This document shows positions 52,755-61,148 of a stretch of 64,000 nt of DNA, piece after piece (the first letter of the stretch is position 1; each line of letters begins with the position of its first letter). The notes under the pieces were generated by a model, which saw only the letters and a program-made list of their open reading frames with translations, was not told the DNA's origin and ran no database searches. A program made the translations under genes and the position numbers. This stretch comes from Alphaproteobacteria bacterium (GTDB lineage: Bacteria; Pseudomonadota; Alphaproteobacteria; Rhodobacterales; Rhodobacteraceae), in the NCBI GenBank assembly GCA_030148665.1, contig JASBSZ010000015.1, forward strand, positions 1 to 64,000, read 5' to 3'.

Positions 52755-53315
52755 TCAGTTTTCTGATTCGTCGCCCTGATCGGTGAACCGCACCACCCCG
52801 ATATGGGGCAGGTTGCGGTTGCGCTGCGCGTAGTCGATGCCATAGCCGACGACAAACTTGTCGGGGATTTCGAAACCCACCCAGGTTGCGCGCACATCCA
52901 CCTCGCGGCGCGAGGGCTTGTCCAGCAGAGCGCAGACCTCCATCCGGCGCGGGTTGCGCGATTGCAGCAGGTTCAGTACATGGTGCAGCGTGTGGCCGGT
53001 ATCCACGATATCCTCGACCACCAGAATGTCGCGCCCCTCGATCTCGCCCCGCAGATCCTTGAGAATACGCACCTCGCGCGAGCTTTCCATGCTGTTGCCA
53101 TAGGACGAGGTTTCCAGAAAATCCACCTCGACCGGCAGATCAAGCTCGCGCACAAGGTCGGCGATGAACACGAACGAGCCGCGCAACAGCCCGATCACGA
53201 CCAGCTTGTCGGTGCCCTTGAAGGTTTCGGTAATCTCGGCCGCCAGCTCTTCCACCCGGGCGGCAATCGCCTTGGCCGAGATCAGCGGGTCGATCACGTA
53301 ATTGGAATGATCCAT
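52755..53315 (-). CDS. hpt: Hypoxanthine phosphoribosyltransferase
   Basis: A 186-residue purine salvage enzyme making IMP from hypoxanthine and PRPP. The PRPP loop is [17 protein letters not shown], with the flexible-loop region [14 protein letters not shown] and [17 protein letters not shown] near the N-terminus; the base-binding stretch [18 protein letters not shown] is near the end. Start 53315 follows AGAGGAC. Confidence 0.95.
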   Translation of the reverse strand: MDHSNYVIDPLISAKAIAARVEELAAEITETFKGTDKLVVIGLLRGSFVFIADLVRELDLPVEVDFLETSSYGNSMESSREVRILKDLRGEIEGRDILVVEDIVDTGHTLHHVLNLLQSRNPRRMEVCALLDKPSRREVDVRATWVGFEIPDKFVVGYGIDYAQRNRNLPHIGVVRFTDQGDESEN

Positions 53316-53404
53316 TTTGTCCTCTTGCACTCGGGCGCGGAATGGGAAAAGACGCGCCTGTCAGCCTTTTTATAAACCGGACAGCAGGAAAGGCCAGAAC
53401 GGCA

Positions 53405-53866
53405 ATGCCGACGCATGCGGAAAAACGTGTCATGCCCTGGACGGCGCAGCAGATGTACGATCTGGTGGCGGATGTTGCGTCATACCCGAAATTCCTGCCC
53501 TGGACAGCGGCCGCGCGCATTCGCCGGCGCACGCCGGTCGAGGGTGGCGAACTGCTCGAGGCCGATCTGGTGATCTCGTTCAAGCTGTTCCGCGAACGCT
53601 TTGGCAGCCGCGTCACCCTGCGCCCCGATGAAAGGCGCATTGATGTCGAATATCTGGACGGGCCGTTCAAATATCTGAACAACCACTGGCAATTCACCGA
53701 CCTGACCGAAGGCGGCTGCGAGGTCGATTTCTTTGTCGATTTCGAATTCCGCTCGTCCGTTCTGCAGGCGGTGATCGGGGTGGTGTTCAACGAGGCCATG
53801 CAGCGCATCGTGCGCGCATTCGAAAAACGCGCGATGGAACTTTACGGTGATCCGGCCAGGGGTTGA
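53405..53866 (+). CDS. ratA: RatA/Coq10-family START-domain protein
   Basis: A 153-residue polyketide-cyclase/START fold (HAEKRVMPWTAQQMYDLVADV, YPKFLPWTAAARI, DGPFKYLNNHWQF, VVFNEAMQRIVRAFEKRA). The family includes mitochondrial Coq10, which binds ubiquinone, and E. coli RatA, named for ribosome association. In alphaproteobacteria a ubiquinone chaperone role is more likely, by homology. ATG 53405 is chosen over an upstream start at 53342 because it matches the family N-terminus. Confidence 0.9.
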   Translation: MPTHAEKRVMPWTAQQMYDLVADVASYPKFLPWTAAARIRRRTPVEGGELLEADLVISFKLFRERFGSRVTLRPDERRIDVEYLDGPFKYLNNHWQFTDLTEGGCEVDFFVDFEFRSSVLQAVIGVVFNEAMQRIVRAFEKRAMELYGDPARG

Positions 53867-53884
53867 GGTGGGGGCTGAGGCGCG

Positions 53885-53904
53885 CTTCTTCTTTGCGCAA
53901 ATAC
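53885..53904 (-). repeat. Recurrent motif GTATTTG-NN-CAAAGAAGAAG, copy C
   Basis: The third copy, oriented leftward, lies between ratA and amtB. Unlike the two cob copies it faces no start codon, so here it is not a ribosome-binding site. Confidence 0.7.
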
Positions 53905-53964
53905 TCGTTTCCCGACATTTTCCGCATGGCGGCGGGGCCAGCGATCCGGCCCCGCCGCTGACGC

Positions 53965-55137
53965 TCAGAATTCGTAAGCCTGCTCGCCATGGGCTGCCAG
54001 ATCCAGCCCTGTCTGCTCGTCCTCGGCGCTGACACGCAGCGGGGTGAACAGGCTGACCAGCTTGACCAGAATGGCCGTCACGATAACGACATAGATTCCG
54101 ACGATTGCCAGCGCGCCAAGCTGGGCCAGGATGCTGCCAAAGCCGAAAACGGCCAGCATGATCGAGCCAAAGATGCCCCCGACACCATGAACCGCAAAGA
54201 CATCCAGCGTGTCGTCGATCTTCAGCGGCCCCTTGATCAGGGCGCACGCCTCCTGGCAGATGATGCCTGCGACACCGCCGATGATCAGCGCCTCGACCGG
54301 CCCGACAAAGCCCGAGGCGGGCGTGATCGACGCAAGCCCCGCGATCGAGCCGGTGACAAGGCCGATCAGCGAGGTCTTGCCGTACTTGATGCGCTCCCAT
54401 GCCGCCCAGCTGAGGGTTGCGGCGGCCGCCGACAGGTGGGTCACGGTCAGGGTCATTGCGGCACCGCCATCGGCGGCCAGCTGCGAGCCGGCGTTGAAGC
54501 CGAACCAGCCCACCCACAGCAGACCGGCGCCGATCGCCACATAGGCGGGGTTATGGGGGGGCTTGGTCTTGACCTTGCGCGCACCCAGGAAAAAGGCGAC
54601 CACCAGCGATGCCAGCCCGGCCGTTTCATGTACGACAATACCACCGGCGAAATCCCTGGCGCCGACAGCACCGAATATTCCGCCGTCCGACAGGAACCCG
54701 CCCCCCCACATCCAGTGGGCGACCGGCGCGTAGACCAGCAGCATCCACGCCGCCGAGAACGCCATCACAAAGCCAAAGCCGATACGCTCGACATAGGCGC
54801 CCACGATCAGCGCCGGGGTGATGATCGCAAACGTCATCTGAAAGGCAAAGAACAGGATTTCCGGCAGATTGCCCCGCAGCGTGTCGGCATTTATGCCCAG
54901 CAGCAGGACCTTGCCAAACCCGCCCCACAGGGGCGAGGCATCGCCAAAGGCGATGGAATAGCCCGCCACCATCCACAGCACGCTGACCAGCGCGGCGATG
55001 CCAAAGCACTGGGCGAATACGGAAAGGACGTTGCGGGCACGCACCAGCCCGCCATAAAACAGGGCGAGGCCAGGCAGGGTCATCATCAGGACAAGGGCGG
55101 TTGCCACGATGATCCAGGCGGTGTCGGCTGCGTTCAT
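53965..55137 (-). CDS. amtB: Ammonium transporter
   Basis: A 390-residue membrane protein with 11 helices and no signal peptide. Channel signature residues are present: PGLALFYGGLVRARNVLSV near the N-terminus, the twin histidines in YAPVAHWMWGGG and FAVHGVGGIFGS, and the VGWFGFNAGS block. It imports ammonium for assimilation. Length is slightly short because the N-terminal signal of some AmtB is missing. GAGGAGAG precedes the ATG. No glnK gene is adjacent, which is uncommon. NtrBC encoded 3.4 kb away is a likely controller. Confidence 0.95.
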   Translation of the reverse strand: MNAADTAWIIVATALVLMMTLPGLALFYGGLVRARNVLSVFAQCFGIAALVSVLWMVAGYSIAFGDASPLWGGFGKVLLLGINADTLRGNLPEILFFAFQMTFAIITPALIVGAYVERIGFGFVMAFSAAWMLLVYAPVAHWMWGGGFLSDGGIFGAVGARDFAGGIVVHETAGLASLVVAFFLGARKVKTKPPHNPAYVAIGAGLLWVGWFGFNAGSQLAADGGAAMTLTVTHLSAAAATLSWAAWERIKYGKTSLIGLVTGSIAGLASITPASGFVGPVEALIIGGVAGIICQEACALIKGPLKIDDTLDVFAVHGVGGIFGSIMLAVFGFGSILAQLGALAIVGIYVVIVTAILVKLVSLFTPLRVSAEDEQTGLDLAAHGEQAYEF

Positions 55138-55206
55138 CTTGCTCTCCTCGGGCTTGGAAATCACTGGCCTTGTGAAAGCGCCGCGAGGGGGAAAAGTAAA
55201 AACATG

Positions 55207-55245
55207 CTGCCGGTCACCGGCAGGATTATTTTCGATTTGATCGAA
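55207..55245. promoter_or_regulatory. Two dyads upstream of amtB
   Basis: CTGCCGG-TCA-CCGGCAG (55207-55223) and TTCGAT-TTG-ATCGAA (55231-55245) are perfect, 70-108 bases before the amtB start. They are candidate operators. Confidence 0.5.
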
Positions 55246-55329
55246 ATTTGTGCGCAAAATTGGCAGGATGCGCGAATATTGGGCGGAAATGGAATTTCAG
55301 TTTTGCCCGGATCTTGGGCATTTTATCGC

Positions 55330-55809
55330 TCAAAGCGCCTTCAAACCGTCCTGAATCAGTTTCAGCGCGGTGTTTCTGGCAGCGATGCGGACCTTTCTGC
55401 GCCCAAGCGCGCCGAAATCGCGCGTCATGGCGGTGGTCTTGCCATGGTCGCGACAGGCCACGGCAAAACAGACCCTTCCCTCGGGCTTTTGTTCCGAGCC
55501 CCCGGGGCCTGCAATGCCGGTGATCGAGACCGCGATATCGGCCTTTGAGTTGCGAATGGCGCCCTCGGCCATCTCGCGCGCGACCTGCTCGGATACGGCG
55601 CCGAAAGAGGCAAGGCTTGCGCCGGTCACGCCCAGCATCCGCTGTTTAGCAGCGTTCGAATAGGTCACGAAACCGCAGTCGAACACGTCCGACGAGCCCG
55701 GAATATCGGTCAGCGCGGCCGCAACCATCCCGCCGGTGCAGCTTTCGGCCGTGGCAATCCGCAGGCCCTGCGCCCGCGCGGCGTCCAGAACCTCGGCGGC
55801 CAGTTTCAT
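55330..55809 (-). CDS. pncC: Nicotinamide-nucleotide amidohydrolase (CinA C-terminal type)
   Basis: A 159-residue CinA_C domain that deamidates NMN. The active site TAESCTGGMVAAALTDIPGSS and the GFVTYSNAAKQRMLGV, AVSITGIAGPGGSEQKPEG blocks are intact. The N-terminal MoCF domain of full CinA is absent, as usual for the short form. It overlaps pgpA by four bases, so it is the last gene of the ispDF-pgpA-pncC set. Confidence 0.95.
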   Translation of the reverse strand: MKLAAEVLDAARAQGLRIATAESCTGGMVAAALTDIPGSSDVFDCGFVTYSNAAKQRMLGVTGASLASFGAVSEQVAREMAEGAIRNSKADIAVSITGIAGPGGSEQKPEGRVCFAVACRDHGKTTAMTRDFGALGRRKVRIAARNTALKLIQDGLKAL

Positions 55810-56297
55810 CTCAGCAACCCGTGCGAAATCGCCGCCATTGCCATGACGACGATCGCCGCCATGATGCCGGCAAGCACGTCGTCCAGCATCACCCCAAGGG
55901 GTGTTTCCTTGCGGTCGGCCCAGGAAACGGGCCAGGGCTTCCAGATGTCGAACAAGCGGAACATGATGAACCCGCCGATCCACCCCGGATAGGGAAAGAT
56001 CGCGGGATCGACCCCCATGAACCACAGCCCGCCCGACAGGGGCCACAGCGCCAGCCACTGGCCAACGACCTCGTCAATGACGATCTCGCCGGGGTCGTGA
56101 TTGTCACTGTCGCGCGTCGCCCCGGCGGTTGCCCACCAGCCGATGAAAAACACCAGCACGGTCAGGGCCGCAAAGGCGGGAAAGCCTGCAAAACGGTGAA
56201 CCAGATAGGCCAGCGGCAGTGCCGCCAGCGATCCCATCGTGCCGGGCGCCAAGGGGATCAGCCCCACATAGCCGAAGGTTGCCAGAAGTCTGCTCAT
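55806..56297 (-). CDS. pgpA: Phosphatidylglycerophosphatase A
   Basis: A 163-residue membrane phosphatase completing phosphatidylglycerol synthesis. LAPGTMGSLAALPL at the N-terminus, the DPGEIVIDEVVGQWL active-site block and ADRKETPLGVMLDDVLAGI near the C-terminus define PgpA. Four helices are predicted. It overlaps both neighbours by four bases (ispDF start side, pncC end side). Confidence 0.95.
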   Translation of the reverse strand: MSRLLATFGYVGLIPLAPGTMGSLAALPLAYLVHRFAGFPAFAALTVLVFFIGWWATAGATRDSDNHDPGEIVIDEVVGQWLALWPLSGGLWFMGVDPAIFPYPGWIGGFIMFRLFDIWKPWPVSWADRKETPLGVMLDDVLAGIMAAIVVMAMAAISHGLLR

Positions 56298-57445
56298 GTT
56301 TTCACCAAAGTCGCGGTGGCCAGCGCCGCGATCCCTTCCTTGCGGCCGGTAAAGCCCAGCTTTTCACTTGTCGTTGCCTTGACCGAAATACGATCAGTGT
56401 CGATCCCCAGGATACGGGCAAGGTTTTCGCGCATGTCTTGTGCATGGGGTCCGATTTTCGGGGTTTCGCAAATGATCGTGCAGTCGATATTGCTGATCGC
56501 AAAGCCGCGTTCAGCCACCATTTCCACCGCATGGCGCAGGAATATGTCGGACGCCGCCCCTTTCCATTGCGCGTCACTCGGGGGGAACCACTGGCCGATA
56601 TCGCCGGCACCAAGCGCGCCATACAGGGCGTCTGTCACCGCATGCATGGCCACATCGGCGTCGGAATGGCCCGAAAGCGCGCGATCATGGGCGATCCTGA
56701 CGCCGCAAAGGGTGACATGGTCGCCCTCGGTAAAGGCGTGAACGTCAAAGCCGTTGCCGGTGCGGATATCCATGTCTTTCCCCAACAGGTTCTCGGCCAG
56801 CGCAAAATCGTCCGGCCCGGTGATCTTGATATTGCGCGTGCTGCCCTCGACGATGGCGACCTCGTGACCGGCGGCGCGGGCGGCCGACACATCGTCGGTT
56901 GCCGCGCCCTGCAGCATCTGATGGGCCTGCAGGATCAGATCAAGCCTGAAACCCTGCGGCGTTTGCGCGCGAAACAGCCCGTCGCGCGGCACGACGCCCG
57001 CAACCGTGCCTTTTGAGCCCTGCCACAGCGTGTCGGTGACCGGTATTGCCGGGGCCGCCGCGCCGGTCTTGCGCATGGCGTCGATCACGCGCGAGACCAG
57101 CGCAAGGTCAACCAGCGGGCGCGCGGCGTCGTGAATCAGCACATGGTCGGCCCCCTGGCCGCGGATGCAGGCCAGCCCTGCGGCGACCGAGTCGGACCGT
57201 TCCTTGCCGCCGTGGCAGGTGGTCAGACTGATGCCGCCCACATGCGGGCCGATGATACGCTGAAACCGGGCGTCGTCATCCGCGTGCAGCACGACCGTGA
57301 TCGTTGCGATGTCGGGATGGGCGGCAAGCGCGCGGATGGCGCGGGCCAGCACCGGGATGCCGGCAAGGCCACGGTATTGCTTGGGCACATCACCGCCTGC
57401 GCGCAGGCCGCGTCCGGCAGCAACGATCAGGGCGGCGATGGTCAT
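56294..57445 (-). CDS. ispDF: Bifunctional IspD/IspF isoprenoid enzyme
   Basis: A 383-residue fusion for the MEP pathway. Residues about 1-225 are 2-C-methylerythritol 4-phosphate cytidylyltransferase (AAGRGLRAGGDVPKQYRGL, VLIHDAARPLVD). Residues about 226-383 are MECDP synthase (GNGFDVHAFTEG, GHSDADVAMHAVTDALYGALGAGDIG with D/H zinc ligands). The two enzymes are not consecutive in the pathway, but fusion is common in alphaproteobacteria. Divergent from dusB. Confidence 0.96.
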   Translation of the reverse strand: MTIAALIVAAGRGLRAGGDVPKQYRGLAGIPVLARAIRALAAHPDIATITVVLHADDDARFQRIIGPHVGGISLTTCHGGKERSDSVAAGLACIRGQGADHVLIHDAARPLVDLALVSRVIDAMRKTGAAAPAIPVTDTLWQGSKGTVAGVVPRDGLFRAQTPQGFRLDLILQAHQMLQGAATDDVSAARAAGHEVAIVEGSTRNIKITGPDDFALAENLLGKDMDIRTGNGFDVHAFTEGDHVTLCGVRIAHDRALSGHSDADVAMHAVTDALYGALGAGDIGQWFPPSDAQWKGAASDIFLRHAVEMVAERGFAISNIDCTIICETPKIGPHAQDMRENLARILGIDTDRISVKATTSEKLGFTGRKEGIAALATATLVKT

Positions 57446-57570
57446 CGGGGCGGCTCCTCTGGTTGTTGCTTTCTTCTAGGCGGGCTGCGGGGCCAAGGCA
57501 ACGGAAGCGGCGGTTGATCCGCGACACGAAAATGCCTATGCAACAAGTGACATGCCCAAGGATTAAGCAT

Positions 57571-58551
57571 ATGACCATAAAACTGGCAGGCGTTTCGCTG
57601 GATCCGCCCGTTTTTCTTGCCCCTCTGGCGGGGATCACCGATCTGCCGTTCCGTAACCTCGTGCAGGAATTCGGAGCAGGTCTGGTGGTGTCGGAAATGG
57701 TGGCCAGTCAGGAAATGGTACAGGCCCATGCGCCCACCCGCGCGCGGGCCGAGCTGGGCCTTGGCGTTGCCAACACCGCCGTGCAGATCGCCGGGCGCGA
57801 GGCCCGCTGGATGGCCGAGGCCGCGCGCATGCTGCAGGGGCAGGGGGCGCGGATCATCGACATCAACATGGGGTGCCCCGCGAAAAAGGTGACGGGCGGA
57901 CAGTCGGGTTCGGCCCTGATGCGCGATCCCGACCACGCGCTGCGCCTGATTGAGGCCGTTGTCCGGGCGGTCGATGTGCCTGTCACGCTCAAGATGCGCC
58001 TGGGCTGGGATGACAGCCGGCTGAACGCGCCCGAGATCGCCCGCCGGGCCGAGGCCGCCGGTGTCGGCATGATTACCGTGCATGGCCGCACGCGCTGCCA
58101 GTTCTACAAGGGCCACGCCGATTGGCGGCGCGTTCGACAGGTGGTTGACGCGGTGCGCATACCCGTCATCGTCAACGGCGACATTATCGATGTGGCCTCG
58201 GCGCGTCGGGCATTGGAACAGTCGGGTGCGGCCGGGGTGATGATCGGGCGCGCGGCCCGCGGCGCCCCCTGGCGTCTGGCCGAGGTTGCCTCGGCCCTGT
58301 TCGGGGCGCCAGCGCCCGATATTCCCACCGGAGCGGCGCTGACTGCCGTGATCCGGCGACATTATGATGCCATGCTGTCGTTTTATGGCCCCGAGCTGGG
58401 CGTCAGGGTCGCCCGCAAGCATCTGGGTTGGTACATGGACGGTATCGGAACCGACCCGGCCATCCGCCACGCCGTGCTGACCGAGCCCAGGGCCGCGCAT
58501 GTGCGCAGGCTGATCGGCCGTCTGAATGTGACGGCGAGGCGGGCTGCATGA
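57571..58551 (+). CDS. dusB: tRNA-dihydrouridine synthase (DusB/NifR3)
   Basis: A 326-residue FMN TIM-barrel enzyme that reduces uridines in the tRNA D-loop. LAPLAGITDLPFRNLVQEFG, the catalytic-Cys region INMGCPAKKVTGGQSGSALM and VHGRTRCQFYKGHADW are conserved. ATG 57571 follows AAGGA. Long known as nifR3 because in Rhodobacter it heads the ntrBC operon. Its stop overlaps ntrB by four bases. Confidence 0.95.
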   Translation: MTIKLAGVSLDPPVFLAPLAGITDLPFRNLVQEFGAGLVVSEMVASQEMVQAHAPTRARAELGLGVANTAVQIAGREARWMAEAARMLQGQGARIIDINMGCPAKKVTGGQSGSALMRDPDHALRLIEAVVRAVDVPVTLKMRLGWDDSRLNAPEIARRAEAAGVGMITVHGRTRCQFYKGHADWRRVRQVVDAVRIPVIVNGDIIDVASARRALEQSGAAGVMIGRAARGAPWRLAEVASALFGAPAPDIPTGAALTAVIRRHYDAMLSFYGPELGVRVARKHLGWYMDGIGTDPAIRHAVLTEPRAAHVRRLIGRLNVTARRAA

Positions 58552-59645
58552 GCGTTCCGGTATCCGATCAGATATGGCAGGCCCTTCCGATTCCGGGTTT
58601 TGTCGTCGATGACCGCGATCGGGTGGTGCAGATCAATCCGGCGGCCGAGAATTTTCTCAACGTCGGGCGCAAGGCGCTGGAGGGGCGCCGGCTGGCCGAC
58701 TGGCTGTCGCTGGATGTCGATATCACACCCTTGCTCGATCGTGCGCGGCAGGGGCAGTCGGACCTGTTCCAGCATGACGTGACCACGCGCCGGGGCGGCG
58801 AGGTGGCCGTGCTGTGCGACCTGCAGATCGCGCCCCTGGGCTATGATCCGGCCGGTGCGATGCTGGTCCTGCTGCACCCGCGCCAGATCAAGGGCAGGCT
58901 GGGGCGCGCGCTGCGCCCCAAGACGGCGGCCAGAACGGCAATCGGGCTGGCCGACATGCTGGCCCACGAGATCAAGAACCCGCTGGCCGGCATCACCGGA
59001 GCCGCGCAGCTGCTGTCGATGTCGCTGGGCAAGGAAGATCGCGAGATGACCGACATGATCCTGCAGGAAACGCGCCGGATCGTCGATCTGCTGAAGCAGG
59101 TCGAGCAGTTCGGCGATTTGCGCAGCCCCGATCTGCGGCCGGTGAACATTCACGATCTGCTGGAACGCGCGCGCATGTCGGCGCATCTGGGTGCCGCGGC
59201 GCACATGACTTTCCGCGACGAATACGACCCGTCCTTGCCGCCGACGCTGGCGGATGAGGACCAGATGATGCAGGTCTTTGCCAACCTCTTTGCCAATGCG
59301 GCACAGGCGGCGGGCCCCGATGGCGGGACCATCACCATTCGAACCTATTTCGAGCTGGGGCTCAGGCTGCGCTCGGATGATGGCGGCCATGCGGTGCCGC
59401 TGCAGGTCGAAATCATCGACGACGGCCCCGGCATACCCGAGACCCTGCTGGAATCGGTCTTTGATCCCTTTGTTTCCGGGCGCGAGAACGGAACCGGGCT
59501 GGGGCTGGCGCTGGTGTCCAAGATCATCGCCGAGCACGAGGGCACGATCGTCGTCGCGTCGCGCCCGGGCCGCACGAGCTTTCGCATCTCGTTGCCGGTT
59601 GCCCGGGGCGACGGGGCAGACGCACATGACAGGGAGACGCGCTGA
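58548..59645 (+). CDS. ntrB: Nitrogen-regulation sensor kinase NtrB
   Basis: A 365-residue soluble kinase. A PAS domain at about 5-115 ([21 protein letters not shown]) is followed by the H-box [20 protein letters not shown] (H140). The N-box ([12 protein letters not shown]) and G-boxes DDGPGIPE and [12 protein letters not shown] are present. It phosphorylates NtrC when nitrogen is limiting and is controlled by PII proteins. It overlaps both dusB and ntrC by a few bases. Confidence 0.96.
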   Translation: MSVPVSDQIWQALPIPGFVVDDRDRVVQINPAAENFLNVGRKALEGRRLADWLSLDVDITPLLDRARQGQSDLFQHDVTTRRGGEVAVLCDLQIAPLGYDPAGAMLVLLHPRQIKGRLGRALRPKTAARTAIGLADMLAHEIKNPLAGITGAAQLLSMSLGKEDREMTDMILQETRRIVDLLKQVEQFGDLRSPDLRPVNIHDLLERARMSAHLGAAAHMTFRDEYDPSLPPTLADEDQMMQVFANLFANAAQAAGPDGGTITIRTYFELGLRLRSDDGGHAVPLQVEIIDDGPGIPETLLESVFDPFVSGRENGTGLGLALVSKIIAEHEGTIVVASRPGRTSFRISLPVARGDGADAHDRETR

Positions 59646-61003
59646 TGGACGGAACGGTTCTGGTTGCAGATGACGATCGCACCATTCGCACGGTACTGAC
59701 CCAGGCCTATACGCGTGCGGGTTGCAAGGTGCACGCAACGTCGTCGCTGGCAACGCTTCTGCGCTGGGTCGAGGAGGGGCGCGGAGATCTGGTGGTGACA
59801 GACGTGGTCATGCCCGATGGCAACGGGCTGGAAATGCTGCCACGTATCGGCAAGCTGCGCCCCGATCTGCCGGTGATCGTGATTTCGGCCCAGAATACCA
59901 TCATGACCGCGATCCAGGCGGCCGAGGCCGAGGCCTATGACTACATGCCCAAGCCGTTCGACCTGCCCGACCTCATGAAACGTTCGGCGCGGGCGCTCGA
60001 GCAACCCAGACAACAGCCTGGGCCGAGCCATGCCGAAAACGCAGACGACCTGCCGCTGATCGGCCGCACGGCGGCAATGCAGGAACTGTACCGGCTGGTT
60101 GCGCGGATACTGAACACGGATCTGCCGGTGCTGATATCGGGCGAAAGCGGAACCGGAAAATCGCTGATTGCACGTGTGATCCATGACCATTCGGACCGGC
60201 GCAGCCTGCCGCTGGTGGTTGCCGGCGCAGCCGATTTCGACGAGATCGGCGCCGTTCATGACGTGCTGGCGCGTGCGGGTGCGGGGGTTCTGCTGCTCGA
60301 AGAGCTGAGCGATCTCTCCAGGGTCGCGCAGGCACGCCTGGTGAGAGGCCTCGATTCGATGGGCGACAAGGTGCCACGGGTGCTGGCGACCACCCAGGCC
60401 GATCTGGCCCGCCTTGTCGAGGAAGGGGCCTTTCGCGCCGATCTGTATTACCGGCTGTCGGTCGTTTCGCTGGAAGTGCCGCCCCTGCGCGCGCGCATGG
60501 ATGACATTCCCCTGCTGGCCGAACATTTCCTTGCCCAGATCGACGCCGATATGGGCGGGGACAAGCGCCTTTCCGAGGGGGCACTCGAACAGATGCGCAG
60601 ATATGTCTGGCCCGGCAATGTGCGCCAACTGGAAAACACCGTTCGCCGTCTGGCGCTGACCTGCCCCCAGGCCGAGATTTCGGCCAGCGACTTTCTGGCC
60701 ATTCCGGGGCCGTCCGATCTGGCGCTGAATCCGGTTCGGCGCGCGGGCGGAGAGAAACTGTCGGAGTCGATTCGCGCGCATCTGCAACGCTATTTCGATC
60801 TTCATGGCGAGACCCTGCCGCCCAGCGGGCTGTACGGGCGCATCCTGCGGGAAATGGAACGCCCGCTGATCGAGCTTTCCCTGGATGCGACCGGCGGCAA
60901 TCAGGCCAGATGCGCCGAATTGCTGGGCATCAACCGGAACACGCTGCGAAAAAAGATCGCCGATCTGGATATTCAGGTGACACGCAGGCGAAAATTGGTG
61001 TAA
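59645..61003 (+). CDS. ntrC: Nitrogen response regulator NtrC, sigma-70-type without GAFTGA
   Basis: A 452-residue regulator. The receiver has D53 ([10 protein letters not shown]) and K103 (MPKPFD). The AAA domain has Walker A GESGTGKS (166-173), but the loop where GAFTGA should lie (about 195-210) reads [19 protein letters not shown], and Walker B is LLLEEL instead of LFLDE. The C-terminal Fis-like HTH is [19 protein letters not shown]. The deletion matches Rhodobacter capsulatus NtrC, which activates sigma-70 rather than sigma-54 polymerase. Confidence 0.95.
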   Translation: MDGTVLVADDDRTIRTVLTQAYTRAGCKVHATSSLATLLRWVEEGRGDLVVTDVVMPDGNGLEMLPRIGKLRPDLPVIVISAQNTIMTAIQAAEAEAYDYMPKPFDLPDLMKRSARALEQPRQQPGPSHAENADDLPLIGRTAAMQELYRLVARILNTDLPVLISGESGTGKSLIARVIHDHSDRRSLPLVVAGAADFDEIGAVHDVLARAGAGVLLLEELSDLSRVAQARLVRGLDSMGDKVPRVLATTQADLARLVEEGAFRADLYYRLSVVSLEVPPLRARMDDIPLLAEHFLAQIDADMGGDKRLSEGALEQMRRYVWPGNVRQLENTVRRLALTCPQAEISASDFLAIPGPSDLALNPVRRAGGEKLSESIRAHLQRYFDLHGETLPPSGLYGRILREMERPLIELSLDATGGNQARCAELLGINRNTLRKKIADLDIQVTRRRKLV

Positions 61004-61005
61004 GA

Positions 61006-61026
61006 ATGTCACAGTAACTGTGGCAT
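61006..61026. promoter_or_regulatory. Dyad between ntrC and ntrY
   Basis: ATGTCACAG-TAA-CTGTGGCAT, nine paired positions with one mismatch (T against G, which could wobble in RNA), three bases after the ntrC stop. It may attenuate read-through into ntrYX or be an operator. Confidence 0.45.
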
Positions 61027-61148
61027 TGATGAGAATTCGCCGTGTTGTACCTGCCAGATCGTGACATTTTTCCCGCGCCGGGCACAGCAGGGGCGCAATC
61101 GGCGGGCAACAGGGCGGCCTTCGGCGGGCAAGTCGTTTCCCATGGCGG

